This document shows positions 42,648 through 51,284 of a DNA stretch of 64,000 nucleotides, in pieces. The number at the start of each line of letters is the position of its first letter. Positions within the stretch are counted from its first letter, which is position 1. A program made the translations under genes and the position numbers. A model generated the notes under the pieces. The model had not been told where the DNA came from. It did not search any database and saw nothing but the letters and a program-made list of their open reading frames with translations. Origin of the DNA: Mycobacterium colombiense (GTDB lineage: Bacteria > Actinomycetota > Actinomycetes > Mycobacteriales > Mycobacteriaceae); contig NZ_MBEI01000079.1 in NCBI RefSeq assembly GCF_001953985.1, positions 264,648 to 328,647 on the forward strand, given 5' to 3'.

Positions 42648-43853
42648 TCAGGCTGAGACCGGCTTCTTCGCCGGCGCGGAAACCTTCATCAGCTTCATCA
42701 GGTTGCCACCCATGATCTTGGCGATGTCGGATTCGGAGAAGTCGGTGAGCTCATCGACGAACGAGATCGGGTCTTTCAGACCTTCGGGATGGGGCCAGTC
42801 CGAGCCGAACAGCACCCGGTCGGTGCCGACCATGTTGACGATCTCGGTGAACCGGTCCTCCCAGAACGGAGTGATGTAGACGCACCGCTTGAACGCCTCG
42901 ATCGGGTCCTCGCTGAACGACTGGGGCATCTTCTTGTAGACGCCCTTAAGGCCCTTGAACAGGTCTGGCACCCAGTCGGCGCCGTTCTCGATGGACAGGA
43001 TCCGCAGGTCCGGATTGCGCGACAGGGCGCCGTGGCACACCAGCGCACCCATCGCGTCCAGGATCGGCCGATGGCCCATCGCGAAGCTGCGGAACGCGGT
43101 CGGCTTGAACGGGAGGAACTCGTCGCCGGGCTCCCACACGTTCGCGAACTCGGAGTAACCACTGTCCGACGCGTGCATCGAGACCGGGATTTCGGCGTCG
43201 ATGCAGGCCTGCCAGAACGGGTCGAACTCCTCGAGCCCGAAGGATCGGCTGCCCTTGTAGCCGGGCACCGGCGCCGGGCGGACCAGCACGGTGCGGGCGC
43301 CGCGCTCGAGACACCACTGCAGTTCTTCCAGCGCGCGGTCGACGATCGGCAGCGTGATCACCGGGGTGGCAAAGATGCGGTCCTGGTAGTTGAACGTCCA
43401 CTGCTCGTGCATCCACTGGTTGAGGGCGTGGATGACGTCGTGGGTCATCTCCGGGTCATCCTTCATCCGCTCCTCGACCAGGCTGGCCAGCGTCGGGAAC
43501 ATCAGGGCGTAGTCGATGCCGAGCTCGTCCATGACCTCCAGCCGCGCGCCCGGCTCACGGAAGGCGGGGATGGCCTTCATCGGCTCGCCGAGGATCTCGC
43601 GGTAGCTCTTGCCCTGCGCGCCGTTGCGGAAGTAGTCCTCCTGGGCGCCTGGCTTGGCGACCTTCTCGAAGGTCGGGTTGGGGATGTACTCGCTGATGTG
43701 GCCGCGCACAACGATTTTGGTGCGGCCGCGAACCTGCACGTAGTCGATGACGTTCTTGCGCTTGTCCGGAAGGTACTTGGTCAGCGCTTCCTGCGGCTCG
43801 TACATGTGGTTGTCTGCGTCGAACACCGGGAAGGAAAGTTCGCGAGAGGGCAT
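42648..43853 (-). CDS. Amidohydrolase family 2 protein (TIM barrel)
   Basis: This 401-residue protein is the third amidohydrolase_2 member in the window. The VFDADNHMYEP opening (candidate metal ligands), the MHASDSGY histidine segment, SIENGADWV and the FGSDWPHPEG aspartate segment are all visible. It is the same size and pattern as the protein at 2955-4157. It is downstream of, and in the same direction as, the TetR-hotdog fusion gene. A perfect palindrome lies 36 bp before its start, so its expression is probably controlled there. Substrate unknown. Confidence 0.87.
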   Translation of the reverse strand: MPSRELSFPVFDADNHMYEPQEALTKYLPDKRKNVIDYVQVRGRTKIVVRGHISEYIPNPTFEKVAKPGAQEDYFRNGAQGKSYREILGEPMKAIPAFREPGARLEVMDELGIDYALMFPTLASLVEERMKDDPEMTHDVIHALNQWMHEQWTFNYQDRIFATPVITLPIVDRALEELQWCLERGARTVLVRPAPVPGYKGSRSFGLEEFDPFWQACIDAEIPVSMHASDSGYSEFANVWEPGDEFLPFKPTAFRSFAMGHRPILDAMGALVCHGALSRNPDLRILSIENGADWVPDLFKGLKGVYKKMPQSFSEDPIEAFKRCVYITPFWEDRFTEIVNMVGTDRVLFGSDWPHPEGLKDPISFVDELTDFSESDIAKIMGGNLMKLMKVSAPAKKPVSA

Positions 43854-43888
43854 GGCGATCTCCTTACAGAAGTCTCAATTCTCGCTGT

Positions 43889-43907
43889 GTGGTAACGACG
43901 TTACCAC
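43889..43907. promoter_or_regulatory. Perfect GTGGTAAC-N3-GTTACCAC operator candidate
   Basis: Arms GTGGTAAC and GTTACCAC are perfect inverted repeats around GAC. It lies between the end of the TetR-hotdog fusion gene and the start of the amidohydrolase, 36 bp before the latter. A half-site-like GGTTACC occurs at 45032-45038 upstream of the fusion gene. It suits binding by that TetR-type regulator. Confidence 0.7.
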
Positions 43908-43952
43908 TTGTGCGCGAGTAGGTGTACCGGATCTGTGGTCGCCTGGGATGGC

Positions 43953-44984
43953 TCAGGCGTCCGGCCAGCTGGGGAGCTTTGGTGTGGTCCCGTCGATCAC
44001 GGCGAAGTTGACGGTCGCCGTAGCGAGCAGCTCGCCGTCGCCGTCGCCGTAGATGTCCACCTGCATCACCATCGCTCGTCGCCCGGATCGCAGCATTGTG
44101 GGCACCGCGAAGGCCGAGCCCTGGCGGATCGGCCGCAGGTAGCGGATGAACAGATCCGCCGTGGTCATGGTGGTGCCAGGTTGCAGATAGTCCAGCCCGA
44201 ATTGTCCACCCGCTACGTCGACGAGCGTGGCGATCAAGCCGCCCTGCAGCGCGCCGGACGTGTTGACGACCGCGGGGCTGACCGGCATGGTCATGGCGAA
44301 TTCGCCGTTGCGGGTGCCGGGGCGCATGCCGATCTGGGCGAACAGTTCGGCCAGCGACGGGGCGGGCGATTCTTGCTCGGTGTCGCGGATGCCCAGGGCA
44401 CGGCTGCAGAAGTCATATAGCTGGCCGGCGTCGACCGGTGAGCCGTTCAATTCCGAACCGAGCCAATGCAATCGCTGCGCACCCATGATCGTCTGCATGA
44501 CGATGGCGGCCGCCGCGCCGACGTCCAAACCGGGGTTGAAGACTCCCTCGGTGATGCCCTGCCCGACGACGTCGCGAATCAGGCCGTGCAGGGGAGAGAG
44601 CACCCGCGCGTACTCGCGGGGCCTGGTCTCGGCCAGGTGCTGGTTGTAGAGGGTCAAAGCCCGGTTGAGGCTGTCCTGGGTGCTCGACTCCGGTTGCTGG
44701 CTGAGCCGGTCGATCAGCAGCTTCAGCGCCGAGGTGCTGTCCAGGCCCGTGGTTTCGGTGCGCCACGCCTGCACCGATTGGGCGATGGTTCGGTCGAACA
44801 GCGCCAGCAGCAGCGCATCCTTGCTGCTGAAGTGTTGGTAGAAGGCGCGCAGCGACGTCTTGGAGCGCGCGACCACCTCTTGCACGGTGAAGTCGGTGCG
44901 GCCCGTCTCGCCCAGTATCGCCACGGCGGTCTTGATGAAGCGGTCGCCACGGGTGATCTCCGCGTCGTCGTTGGGGTCGGCCAT
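43953..44984 (-). CDS. TetR DNA-binding protein fused to hotdog thioesterase domain
   Basis: This 343-residue protein has two parts. Residues 1-200 are a TetR-type regulator: the helix-turn-helix spans about 32-52 (DFTVQEVVARSKTSLRAFY) and a helical ligand domain runs to GIRDTEQE. Residues about 210-343 form a PaaI-like hotdog domain: NTSGALQGGLIATLVDVAGG carries the catalytic-type Asp256, with Gln247 where PaaI has His, then strands TTADLFIRYLRP and RRAMVMQVDIYG. The reading frame is continuous with no frameshift. It may sense, or hydrolyse, an acyl-CoA while controlling transcription. It sits upstream of the amidohydrolase and its palindrome. Confidence 0.88.
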   Translation of the reverse strand: MADPNDDAEITRGDRFIKTAVAILGETGRTDFTVQEVVARSKTSLRAFYQHFSSKDALLLALFDRTIAQSVQAWRTETTGLDSTSALKLLIDRLSQQPESSTQDSLNRALTLYNQHLAETRPREYARVLSPLHGLIRDVVGQGITEGVFNPGLDVGAAAAIVMQTIMGAQRLHWLGSELNGSPVDAGQLYDFCSRALGIRDTEQESPAPSLAELFAQIGMRPGTRNGEFAMTMPVSPAVVNTSGALQGGLIATLVDVAGGQFGLDYLQPGTTMTTADLFIRYLRPIRQGSAFAVPTMLRSGRRAMVMQVDIYGDGDGELLATATVNFAVIDGTTPKLPSWPDA

Positions 44985-45065
44985 GAGCGATCGGTCCCCT
45001 TCCTCGCGCGCTGGTCGCGCTATGAGAATGAGGTTACCGCGACCGGCGCCCGCGCGAGGTAGCGC

Positions 45066-45425
45066 TTACGCCTTGGGGCAGAAGATCCCGAGTATCTGCT
45101 GGCAGTTGTCTCTGGTGATGAGGGCCGGCGGCGGCGGGGGCTTCGGAGGCGGGTTATCGCCGTCCCAGATCATGTTGGAGACATTGCCCATGCCCGGCCA
45201 GAGGTAGTAGTAGGTGTGGCAGACGCTCATGTCCCAGCCGCGGAAGGGGTCCGTGACGTGGTTACCGGTCGCCGGTAGCGGCTCGCCCGGGCACCAATGG
45301 TGCGCCGGGCCCCAGTCGGGGTTGTCGGCCTGCGCGGTGCCTGCGGCGAGCCCCGCCCCGGCCACCAGGCCGGTCGACAGCAGAGCGCCGGCGATGAGCC
45401 TTTTCATGATGTGCATGCGGGCCAC
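45066..45425 (-). CDS. Secreted proline-rich four-cysteine protein
   Basis: This 119-residue protein has a Sec signal peptide: basic MKRL, hydrophobic IAGALLSTGLVAGAGLAAG, and cleavage after AQA before DNPDW. The mature part has four cysteines (WCPGE, SVCHTYY, NCQQ, FCPK) and a PPPKPPPPP stretch, suggesting an exported, disulfide-linked small protein typical of mycobacterial cell envelopes. Start chosen at the GTG at 45425, preceded by GAAAGGA with 7-nt spacing; ATGs at 45416 and 45407 are alternatives. No function is known. Confidence 0.75.
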   Translation of the reverse strand: MARMHIMKRLIAGALLSTGLVAGAGLAAGTAQADNPDWGPAHHWCPGEPLPATGNHVTDPFRGWDMSVCHTYYYLWPGMGNVSNMIWDGDNPPPKPPPPPALITRDNCQQILGIFCPKA

Positions 45426-45567
45426 GACGCGTTCCTTTCGCTCCGTCGGCCGGTTGCCGACGATTGGCAAAAGTCTTGCGCTTGATTTTGCTACCGATCC
45501 CAAACTTTTGCGCGGTTGAGCAGCAGAAACATCTGCCGATACGTCCCGGCGGAAATAGACTTCCGCA

Positions 45568-45944
45568 ATGTTCTCGGAGACGCGGTATGCGCTGAATGGC
45601 GACTTGCGCGTCGCTTATCGCACATCCCGCGAAGGTCCTCGCGACATCGTGTTCGCACAGCAGTGGCGATCCGCGACGCGGTGCAGTCCCTCGGCATACA
45701 GGTCCGGGCCGGGTTGCACACCGGCGAGTGCGAAGTTCGCGGCGATGACATCGGCGGGATCGGCGTGCACATCGGGGCGCGCGTGAGCGCCCTGGCGGGG
45801 CCGAGCGACGTCCTGGTGTCGAGTACGTTGCGCGACCTGGTGATCGGGTCGGGGCTCGAGTTTGACGAGCGCGGCTCTCACGAGCTCAAGGGCGTGCCCG
45901 GCGAATGGCGACTGTACGCCGTCGCGTCTGCACGGCAGCGTTAA
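45568..45944 (+). pseudogene. Adenylate/guanylate cyclase (hydrolase-cyclase type) remnant
   Basis: Two ends of a mycobacterial alpha/beta-hydrolase-cyclase protein are joined after loss of the middle. From the ATG at 45568 the sequence reads like the start of that family (SETRYALNGDLRVAYRTS, then GPRDIVF). From about 45660, in a different frame, it reads like the last third of a class III cyclase domain (VRAGLHTGECE, GGIGVHIGARV, then ELKGVPGEWRLYAV), ending at the TAA at 45944. About 28 N-terminal and 95 C-terminal codons remain, out of frame. An internal deletion is the simplest cause. Confidence 0.8.
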
Positions 45945-46115
45945 GTCGGTTGCCGGAGTCAGCCAAAAACGGTGATTCACGAATCCGCTCGCGCGCTTGC
46001 TGCGGCACTACCGACGGTGGTGAGCCTTCTACGGCAAAGCTCTCCACGCAGCCGGAAGGTGTTCTAGAGTGACGCCCTATCGGGGGATTCGTCGAGACAT
46101 CGAGGAGGCCCCATA

Positions 46116-46553
46116 ATGACAGCGATCGACGACATCACCAGCCTTCGCCAGCGCCGCGAGGCAATCGTCAACCAGCATGCTGAGGCGGAAAACCGGCACG
46201 ACATTGAGGCGACAATCGCGACCTTCGCCCGTCCACGTTATGAGGTGAACGGTGTCTCGAGCGATGGTGCGGAGGCCGTTCGAGAGCTGCTGCGAGGCTT
46301 CATGATTGGCCTTCCCGACCTGCACGCCGAGCTCGGTAAGATGCGCCACGCCGACGACGCAGTATTCGGCGAAGGGCTGATCACTGGAACCCATGACGGC
46401 GAATGGGCGGGCATCGCGCCGACCGGACGCCGCGTAGAGATTCCGATAGTCGGGATTTTCGAATTCGACGGCGATCGACTCTTATGCGAGAAGGTCTACT
46501 TTGATATGGCCGCGGTGCTGACTCAGATGGGCGTTCTTCCCCCGATCAGCTAA
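46116..46553 (+). CDS. SnoaL-like ester cyclase-family protein
   Basis: This 145-residue NTF2-fold protein has an N-terminal helix RRREAIVNQHAEAENRHD-like, the VRELLRGFMIGLPDLHAE segment and a closing IPIVGIFEFDGDRLLCEKVYFD, which is the SnoaL/ester-cyclase pattern (hydrogen-bonding His/Asp pocket). A strong GAGGAGG ribosome site precedes the ATG. It stands alone between a pseudogene and the convergent FadD gene. A role as isomerase, cyclase or dehydratase is possible; none is proven. Confidence 0.82.
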   Translation: MTAIDDITSLRQRREAIVNQHAEAENRHDIEATIATFARPRYEVNGVSSDGAEAVRELLRGFMIGLPDLHAELGKMRHADDAVFGEGLITGTHDGEWAGIAPTGRRVEIPIVGIFEFDGDRLLCEKVYFDMAAVLTQMGVLPPIS

Positions 46554-46589
46554 AGCCGAGGCTGCCCAAACGCACTTCAGGTTCGCGCG

Positions 46590-48095
46590 TCAGCCGCCCC
46601 GCGCCTGGATCATCGCCGAGCGGTTGACCTTGGTCGCCGCGGTGCGCGGAATCGCATCGACGAACTCGACGGTCTTGGGCGCCTTGTACGGCGCGAGGCG
46701 ATTCTTCGCGTACTCGATCACCTGCTGTTCGGTCAGTGGCGCGGTGCCGTCGGCGTCGGCGCGCTGAATGACCGCGTGCACCCGGCGTCCCCATTGCTTG
46801 TCGGCCAGCCCGATCACGACGACGTCGGCGATGCCGGGGTGGCCGGCGAGCGCGGACTCGACCTCGGCCGGAAAGACGTTGGCGCCGCCGGTGACGATCA
46901 TGTCGACGCGGCGGTCGACGATGTAGAGGAAGCCGTCCTCGTCGAGGTGGCCGATGTCGCCGGCCGACCGGAAACCGTCCTCGGTCGACGGCAGTGGGGG
47001 CGCCCCGCCCAGGTAGCGGTATCCCGCGCTCATCGGCGCCCGCAGGTAGATGTCTCCGTCCTCGCCGGCCCCCAGCGGTCGTTTGTCGGCGTCGAGGATC
47101 CGGATCTCGGTATCGCGGAAACCGCGGCCCACACTGCCCGGGTGGGCGAGCCACTCGTCGCCGCGCAGCGCGGTGAGCCCGAGGTTTTCGGTCATGCCGT
47201 ATGCCGTCACCATCTGCTCGGGGCTGAGCAGTTCGAACCAGGTGTGCAGCAGCGACGGCGGCATCACCGCGGCGCCCTGCAGGACGAACACGATGCTGGA
47301 CAGGTCCCGCTGCCGCACGTCGGGCCGGGCCGCGATGCGGGCCAGCATCGTGGGCGTGGCGGTGAAATTGGTGATCCGGAAGCGTTCAATGACATCGAGA
47401 ACCAGTGCCGCGTCAAACTTTTCGAGGATGACCAGATGGTCGCCGGCCAGCATCATCAGGAAGGTGGCGAAGCCGTTGGTGTGATACATCGGTGCGGGCA
47501 CCATGATGGTCTGCGGCTGGGCCACCGGCGTCCAGTTCGACAGAAAGGGTTCGCCCTGTTGCGGGATCCACAGCGATGGCGCCAGGTTCAGGATTACCTT
47601 GGGCACACCGGTGGACCCGCTGCTGCAGATCCCGTTCGCGGTGGGGGAGACGGCGACCGGTAAGGCGTCGGCCGATTCGGCGGCCGCGCGGGCATCGAGC
47701 TCCCAGCGGCTCTGTTCGTCGACGACGACGGCGGGGTCGATCACCGCCCGCACCCGATCGCGCTCCCATTCGGGCAGATCCCAGTGCATGGGGACGGGCA
47801 CGGCGCCGATCTTCCAGCACCCCAGCGTGGCGAGCACAAGATGCCGAGAATTCGGGATAGCAAGCGCGACAAAAGAACCCGTTTGGGCGCCGCTGGCGGC
47901 CAAAGCCCGTCCCCACTGGTTGGCGCCGGCATCGAGGTCGCCGAATGTCAGCGGCTCAACGGTGCCATCGAGCGCGACAATGGTGACGCCCGGATCGTCG
48001 CGGCGCTCTTCGGCCAGCTGCTGCAGTTTGATCCCGAATGGGATTCCCTCGTCGAACGGATTCGGCGTCACCGCGGCCGCGGGCGATTCGGTCAT
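46590..48095 (-). CDS. Acyl-CoA ligase (AMP-forming)
   Basis: This 501-residue ANL-superfamily ligase has the P-loop GICSSGSTGVPKVI, the TAYGMTENLG motif, the GDIGHLDEDGF aspartate, the VDMIVTGGANVFPAEVE hinge, and TAATKVNRSAM at the C-terminal lysine. It belongs to a different subgroup from the two TGGTTG ligases at 4.2 and 15.5 kb. It is the last of five genes that overlap by 4 nt each; its ATG overlaps the preceding ACAD stop as ATGA. It probably supplies the CoA ester used by the four ACADs upstream. Confidence 0.92.
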   Translation of the reverse strand: MTESPAAAVTPNPFDEGIPFGIKLQQLAEERRDDPGVTIVALDGTVEPLTFGDLDAGANQWGRALAASGAQTGSFVALAIPNSRHLVLATLGCWKIGAVPVPMHWDLPEWERDRVRAVIDPAVVVDEQSRWELDARAAAESADALPVAVSPTANGICSSGSTGVPKVILNLAPSLWIPQQGEPFLSNWTPVAQPQTIMVPAPMYHTNGFATFLMMLAGDHLVILEKFDAALVLDVIERFRITNFTATPTMLARIAARPDVRQRDLSSIVFVLQGAAVMPPSLLHTWFELLSPEQMVTAYGMTENLGLTALRGDEWLAHPGSVGRGFRDTEIRILDADKRPLGAGEDGDIYLRAPMSAGYRYLGGAPPLPSTEDGFRSAGDIGHLDEDGFLYIVDRRVDMIVTGGANVFPAEVESALAGHPGIADVVVIGLADKQWGRRVHAVIQRADADGTAPLTEQQVIEYAKNRLAPYKAPKTVEFVDAIPRTAATKVNRSAMIQARGG

Positions 48096-49027
48096 GCCGA
48101 TACCGGCTCACTGAACAGTGTCTCGAACGACCCGTCCGTCACGCAGGGCATCAGGCGCAGGGCGAGTTCCTCGGTGCCGAGCGGCAGCCGCATCAGCGGT
48201 TGGGTGTGCCGATCGAGCACGCTGACGTCGGACTCGTCGCAGAAGCCCAGCGCTCCGAGCAACTGGTGGGACGAGCGCATCACCTGCCGCGCCGTGTCGG
48301 CGGCCTTGAGCCGCAGAATCAGGGCGTCGGCCGAATGAATCTGTGCGGGAAGCGAATCCGGGCGGCAGATGGTGTACTTCGCGAGTTCGTGCAGTCCGCG
48401 CACCGCGACGGCCGCATCGGCGACGGCGAATCTGACCGCCTGAAAGTCCGCGAGCGGCTTGCCGAACTGAATCCGGGCGCGCACATGCTCGGTGACAATC
48501 CGCAACGATTGCTGCACCGCTCCCAGAATCCGCCATGATCCCAGCACGAGATGAAGGTTAACGTCGGCGGCGGGCACGGTTCCCTCGGGTGCGCTCAAGG
48601 TGGCCGGAACCAGGAACGGCCCCAGCTTGGCGCCGGTCCGCACGCCCGGCTGTGGCCGGTACCGATTGCCGTCCAGGTCCGCGGCGACCCAGTCGCCGGC
48701 CAGGTCACCGTGGTCGATGCGTGGGGCTTTCGGATTGACCAGGGCCAGGCGCGCGCCATCAATCGCCAGCAGCTCCTCCACCAATGGGTAGGGGAGCACG
48801 GTGGCGCCGGCGGCCTGACACAGCACCGCCGCGGCCAGCAGGTCATCCGGCGCCGAGCGGATGTCGAGGTCGAACGCGCCGACGTCGTTCAGCGCGGCAC
48901 GCGAGGCATCCCGGATGGCGTCGTCGGTCTCGGCGCGCAGCGCGGCCGGCGGTCCGCCCAACCGGGTGAGCCGCTTGCCGGCGACGGCGGCGAAGTCGCT
49001 GATGTCTTGTGGTAGATCGGTTTTCAC
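48092..49027 (-). CDS. Acyl-CoA dehydrogenase, partner-type subunit
   Basis: This 311-residue, short and divergent ACAD has the FAD/arginine segment HVRARIQFGKPLADFQAVRF and a degenerate HQLLGALGFCDESD in place of HGGxGxT. Much of the middle beta domain appears reduced compared with classical members. The GTG start overlaps the upstream ACAD stop as GTGA (49024-49027). By size and position it is the likely partner of the ACAD at 49024-50181. Confidence 0.87.
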   Translation of the reverse strand: MKTDLPQDISDFAAVAGKRLTRLGGPPAALRAETDDAIRDASRAALNDVGAFDLDIRSAPDDLLAAAVLCQAAGATVLPYPLVEELLAIDGARLALVNPKAPRIDHGDLAGDWVAADLDGNRYRPQPGVRTGAKLGPFLVPATLSAPEGTVPAADVNLHLVLGSWRILGAVQQSLRIVTEHVRARIQFGKPLADFQAVRFAVADAAVAVRGLHELAKYTICRPDSLPAQIHSADALILRLKAADTARQVMRSSHQLLGALGFCDESDVSVLDRHTQPLMRLPLGTEELALRLMPCVTDGSFETLFSEPVSA

Positions 49028-50181
49028 CTGTGTTCTCCCAATACGTCTCGTGCCACCAGCATGCGCTGCACCTCGATGGTGCCCGATGCGACGGTGGCCG
49101 CTTGCGCGTAGCGCCAATGGTCTTCGATTGCCCCGTGCAGCGCCGCGGAGGTCCCGCTGTCCAGCGCCGTCGGGCCCAGCACGTCGAAAAGCAACTCCGC
49201 GACGAGTTGATCGCACGTCGTGGTGATGATGCGCGCGGCACTGGCGGCAGCCCCCGCCGCCGGGTCGTCCTGCAGTGACACCGCGCGATAGGCCAGCAGC
49301 CGGGCGACCCGTAGGTCGACGAGCGCCCGCACCCACCGGGTGCGGATCGTTTCGGGCAGCTGATCCCAATCGTCGCCGAGCTGGGCGCGCATGCGTTCGA
49401 GCAGCGACTCACAGCGCGCGTAGCGGGCGATGCCGACCCGCTCGAACGCCAGGGCCTCGCGCATCACCCGCCATCCGTCGCCCACCTCGCCGAGCACGTC
49501 GCCGGGGAACGCCTGCACGTCGTCCAGGAACATCTCGTTCAGGTGGTGCGGTCCCAGCATCGACGGGATCGGCCGGACGGTGAAGCCGGCCCGGTCCATC
49601 GGGATCAGAAACAGGGTGAGCCGCTTGTGTTTCGGAGCCTCGGGGTCGGTGCATGCCGCCAACACGCACCAGGATGCCATCAGCGCGTACGACGTCCACA
49701 CCTTCTGGCCGGTGATGCGCCATCCGTCGCCGTCGGCGACGGCGCGGGTGCGCAGCGACACCAGGTCGGTGCCGGCCTCCGGCTCGGAAAAGCCCTGGCA
49801 CCAGATCACGTCCCCGGAGGCGATGGCCGCCAGGTGCTTGGCCTTCTGTTCGGCCGTCCCGTACCGCATCAGCGCGGGACCGACCCAGTTGATCCCCATG
49901 TACTGCGGACCGCGCGGCTCGTGCTGTGCCCACATCTCCTCGCGCAGCACCGTCTGCTGCCAGACCGAACCACCGCCGCCGCCATGCTCTTTCGGCCATG
50001 CCAGCGCCAGCAGCCCCTCGGTGGCCAGCAGTTTGCAGAACGTCTCGGTGGTGGCGAGGTCCTGTGGGTTCTCGGTGCAGGCACCCAGAAAGTCGGCGGG
50101 GATGTGGTTGGCAACCAGCTCGCGCAGATGGCGGCGCAGTTGCCCGGCGTCGTCGCCGAGGTCGTAATCCATTGTCGTCAT
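49024..50181 (-). CDS. Acyl-CoA dehydrogenase, catalytic-type subunit
   Basis: This 385-residue ACAD has CQGFSEPEAGTDLVSLRTRA and ITGQKVWTSYALMA in the beta domain, and the C-terminal VASGTIEVQRMLVARDVLG corresponding to the GGTxExQR signature. ATG at 50181 chosen because it overlaps the preceding stop as ATGA; an ATG at 50172 is internal. It is the third gene of the five-gene overlapping operon and is expected to pair with the short ACAD that follows it. Confidence 0.92.
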   Translation of the reverse strand: MTTMDYDLGDDAGQLRRHLRELVANHIPADFLGACTENPQDLATTETFCKLLATEGLLALAWPKEHGGGGGSVWQQTVLREEMWAQHEPRGPQYMGINWVGPALMRYGTAEQKAKHLAAIASGDVIWCQGFSEPEAGTDLVSLRTRAVADGDGWRITGQKVWTSYALMASWCVLAACTDPEAPKHKRLTLFLIPMDRAGFTVRPIPSMLGPHHLNEMFLDDVQAFPGDVLGEVGDGWRVMREALAFERVGIARYARCESLLERMRAQLGDDWDQLPETIRTRWVRALVDLRVARLLAYRAVSLQDDPAAGAAASAARIITTTCDQLVAELLFDVLGPTALDSGTSAALHGAIEDHWRYAQAATVASGTIEVQRMLVARDVLGEHR

Positions 50182-51284
50182 CCCTTCGGCAACCCGAGCA
50201 GCCGCTCGGCGATGATGTTGCGCTGAACCTCCGACGTTCCGCCGTAGATCGTTGCGGCCAGCGCGTCCTGACGTTCGAACAGTAGATCCGGATCGGTGGC
50301 CGATTCGGGGCCCGCGGCAGCCGCACTCAGTTCCCAAACACGCTGCAAGGTAAGCGATCCGAGCAGCTTCATGGTGTCGGCTTCCGGGCTGGGCCGCCCC
50401 GCGAGTTCGTTGCCCAGAGCGCGATAACCGGTCGCCCGCAACGCTTCGGCGTCGGCCAGCAGCGAACCGAGTTCGGCGTACGTGTCCTGGCTCGACTCCG
50501 CGGCGCCGGCCTCGCGCACCGAGGCGAGCCCGCGTTTGATCTCGACCCAGTTCATGATCCAGATCATCTGGCGCTCATGGTGCAGCGACGACATGGCGAC
50601 GTTCCAGCCGCCGTTCAGTGGCCCCAGCAAATTTTCGGCCGGCACCTCGACGTCGTCGAGGAAGACCTCGCAGAACGTTTCGTCGGAGATCGACGCCATC
50701 CGGATGGGCTCGATCCTGACCCCGGGCGACTGCAGATCGAGGATGAGGCACGAGATGCCGCGGTGTCTCGGCGCTTCCGGATCGGTGCGGGCGTACAGGG
50801 TGCACCACCGCGACAGGTGCGCGTGGGTGGTCCAGATCTTGTGGCCGTTGACCCGGAACACGTCGCCGTCGCGCACCGCGCGGGTGCGCAAGCCGGCGAA
50901 ATCCGACCCGGCTTCGGGTTCGGACATGCCCAGCGCCCACCACTCATCGCCGCGCAGCAGCGGTACGAGCAGACGCTCGATCTGGGCGGGTGTCCCGAAC
51001 TGACGGATGCCGGGCGCGGCGACACCGGGACCCTGAATGTTGGGCAGCTTGGGTGCCGACCGCAGCGCCGCCTCGATCCGGATTTCCATGGCGTCGCGCA
51101 GGCCCAGCGATCGGCCGCCATGCTCGCGGGGCCAGGTCGGCTGCAGCCAGCCGGCCTCGAACGAGGCCCGCTGGTAATCGCGCCGCAACCCCAGATCCCA
51201 GCGGTAGTGCCGATAGTTCGCGTAGTAGTCGCCGGGCAGAAAGTCCGCCAACCACGCGCCGAATTCCTCCACCACCGGGCTCAC
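50178..51284 (-). CDS. Acyl-CoA dehydrogenase, catalytic-type subunit
   Basis: This 368-residue ACAD has ALGMSEPEAGSDFAGLRTRA, VNGHKIWTTHAHLSRW and the classical C-terminal TIYGGTSEVQRNIIAERLLG. The GTG start overlaps the upstream ACAD stop as GTGA (51281-51284). With its upstream neighbour, which has the HGxxGxTWEHD motif, it makes a likely alpha2-beta2 heterotetramer of the kind described for mycobacterial sterol side-chain dehydrogenases. Confidence 0.93.
   Translation of the reverse strand: MSPVVEEFGAWLADFLPGDYYANYRHYRWDLGLRRDYQRASFEAGWLQPTWPREHGGRSLGLRDAMEIRIEAALRSAPKLPNIQGPGVAAPGIRQFGTPAQIERLLVPLLRGDEWWALGMSEPEAGSDFAGLRTRAVRDGDVFRVNGHKIWTTHAHLSRWCTLYARTDPEAPRHRGISCLILDLQSPGVRIEPIRMASISDETFCEVFLDDVEVPAENLLGPLNGGWNVAMSSLHHERQMIWIMNWVEIKRGLASVREAGAAESSQDTYAELGSLLADAEALRATGYRALGNELAGRPSPEADTMKLLGSLTLQRVWELSAAAAGPESATDPDLLFERQDALAATIYGGTSEVQRNIIAERLLGLPKG

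Noticed and set aside
45516..45944. An intact 142-residue cyclase-like gene
   Set aside because: Only the last 95 or so codons resemble a cyclase. The upstream part in that frame is noise, while the true family N-terminus lies in another frame, so a pseudogene fits better.
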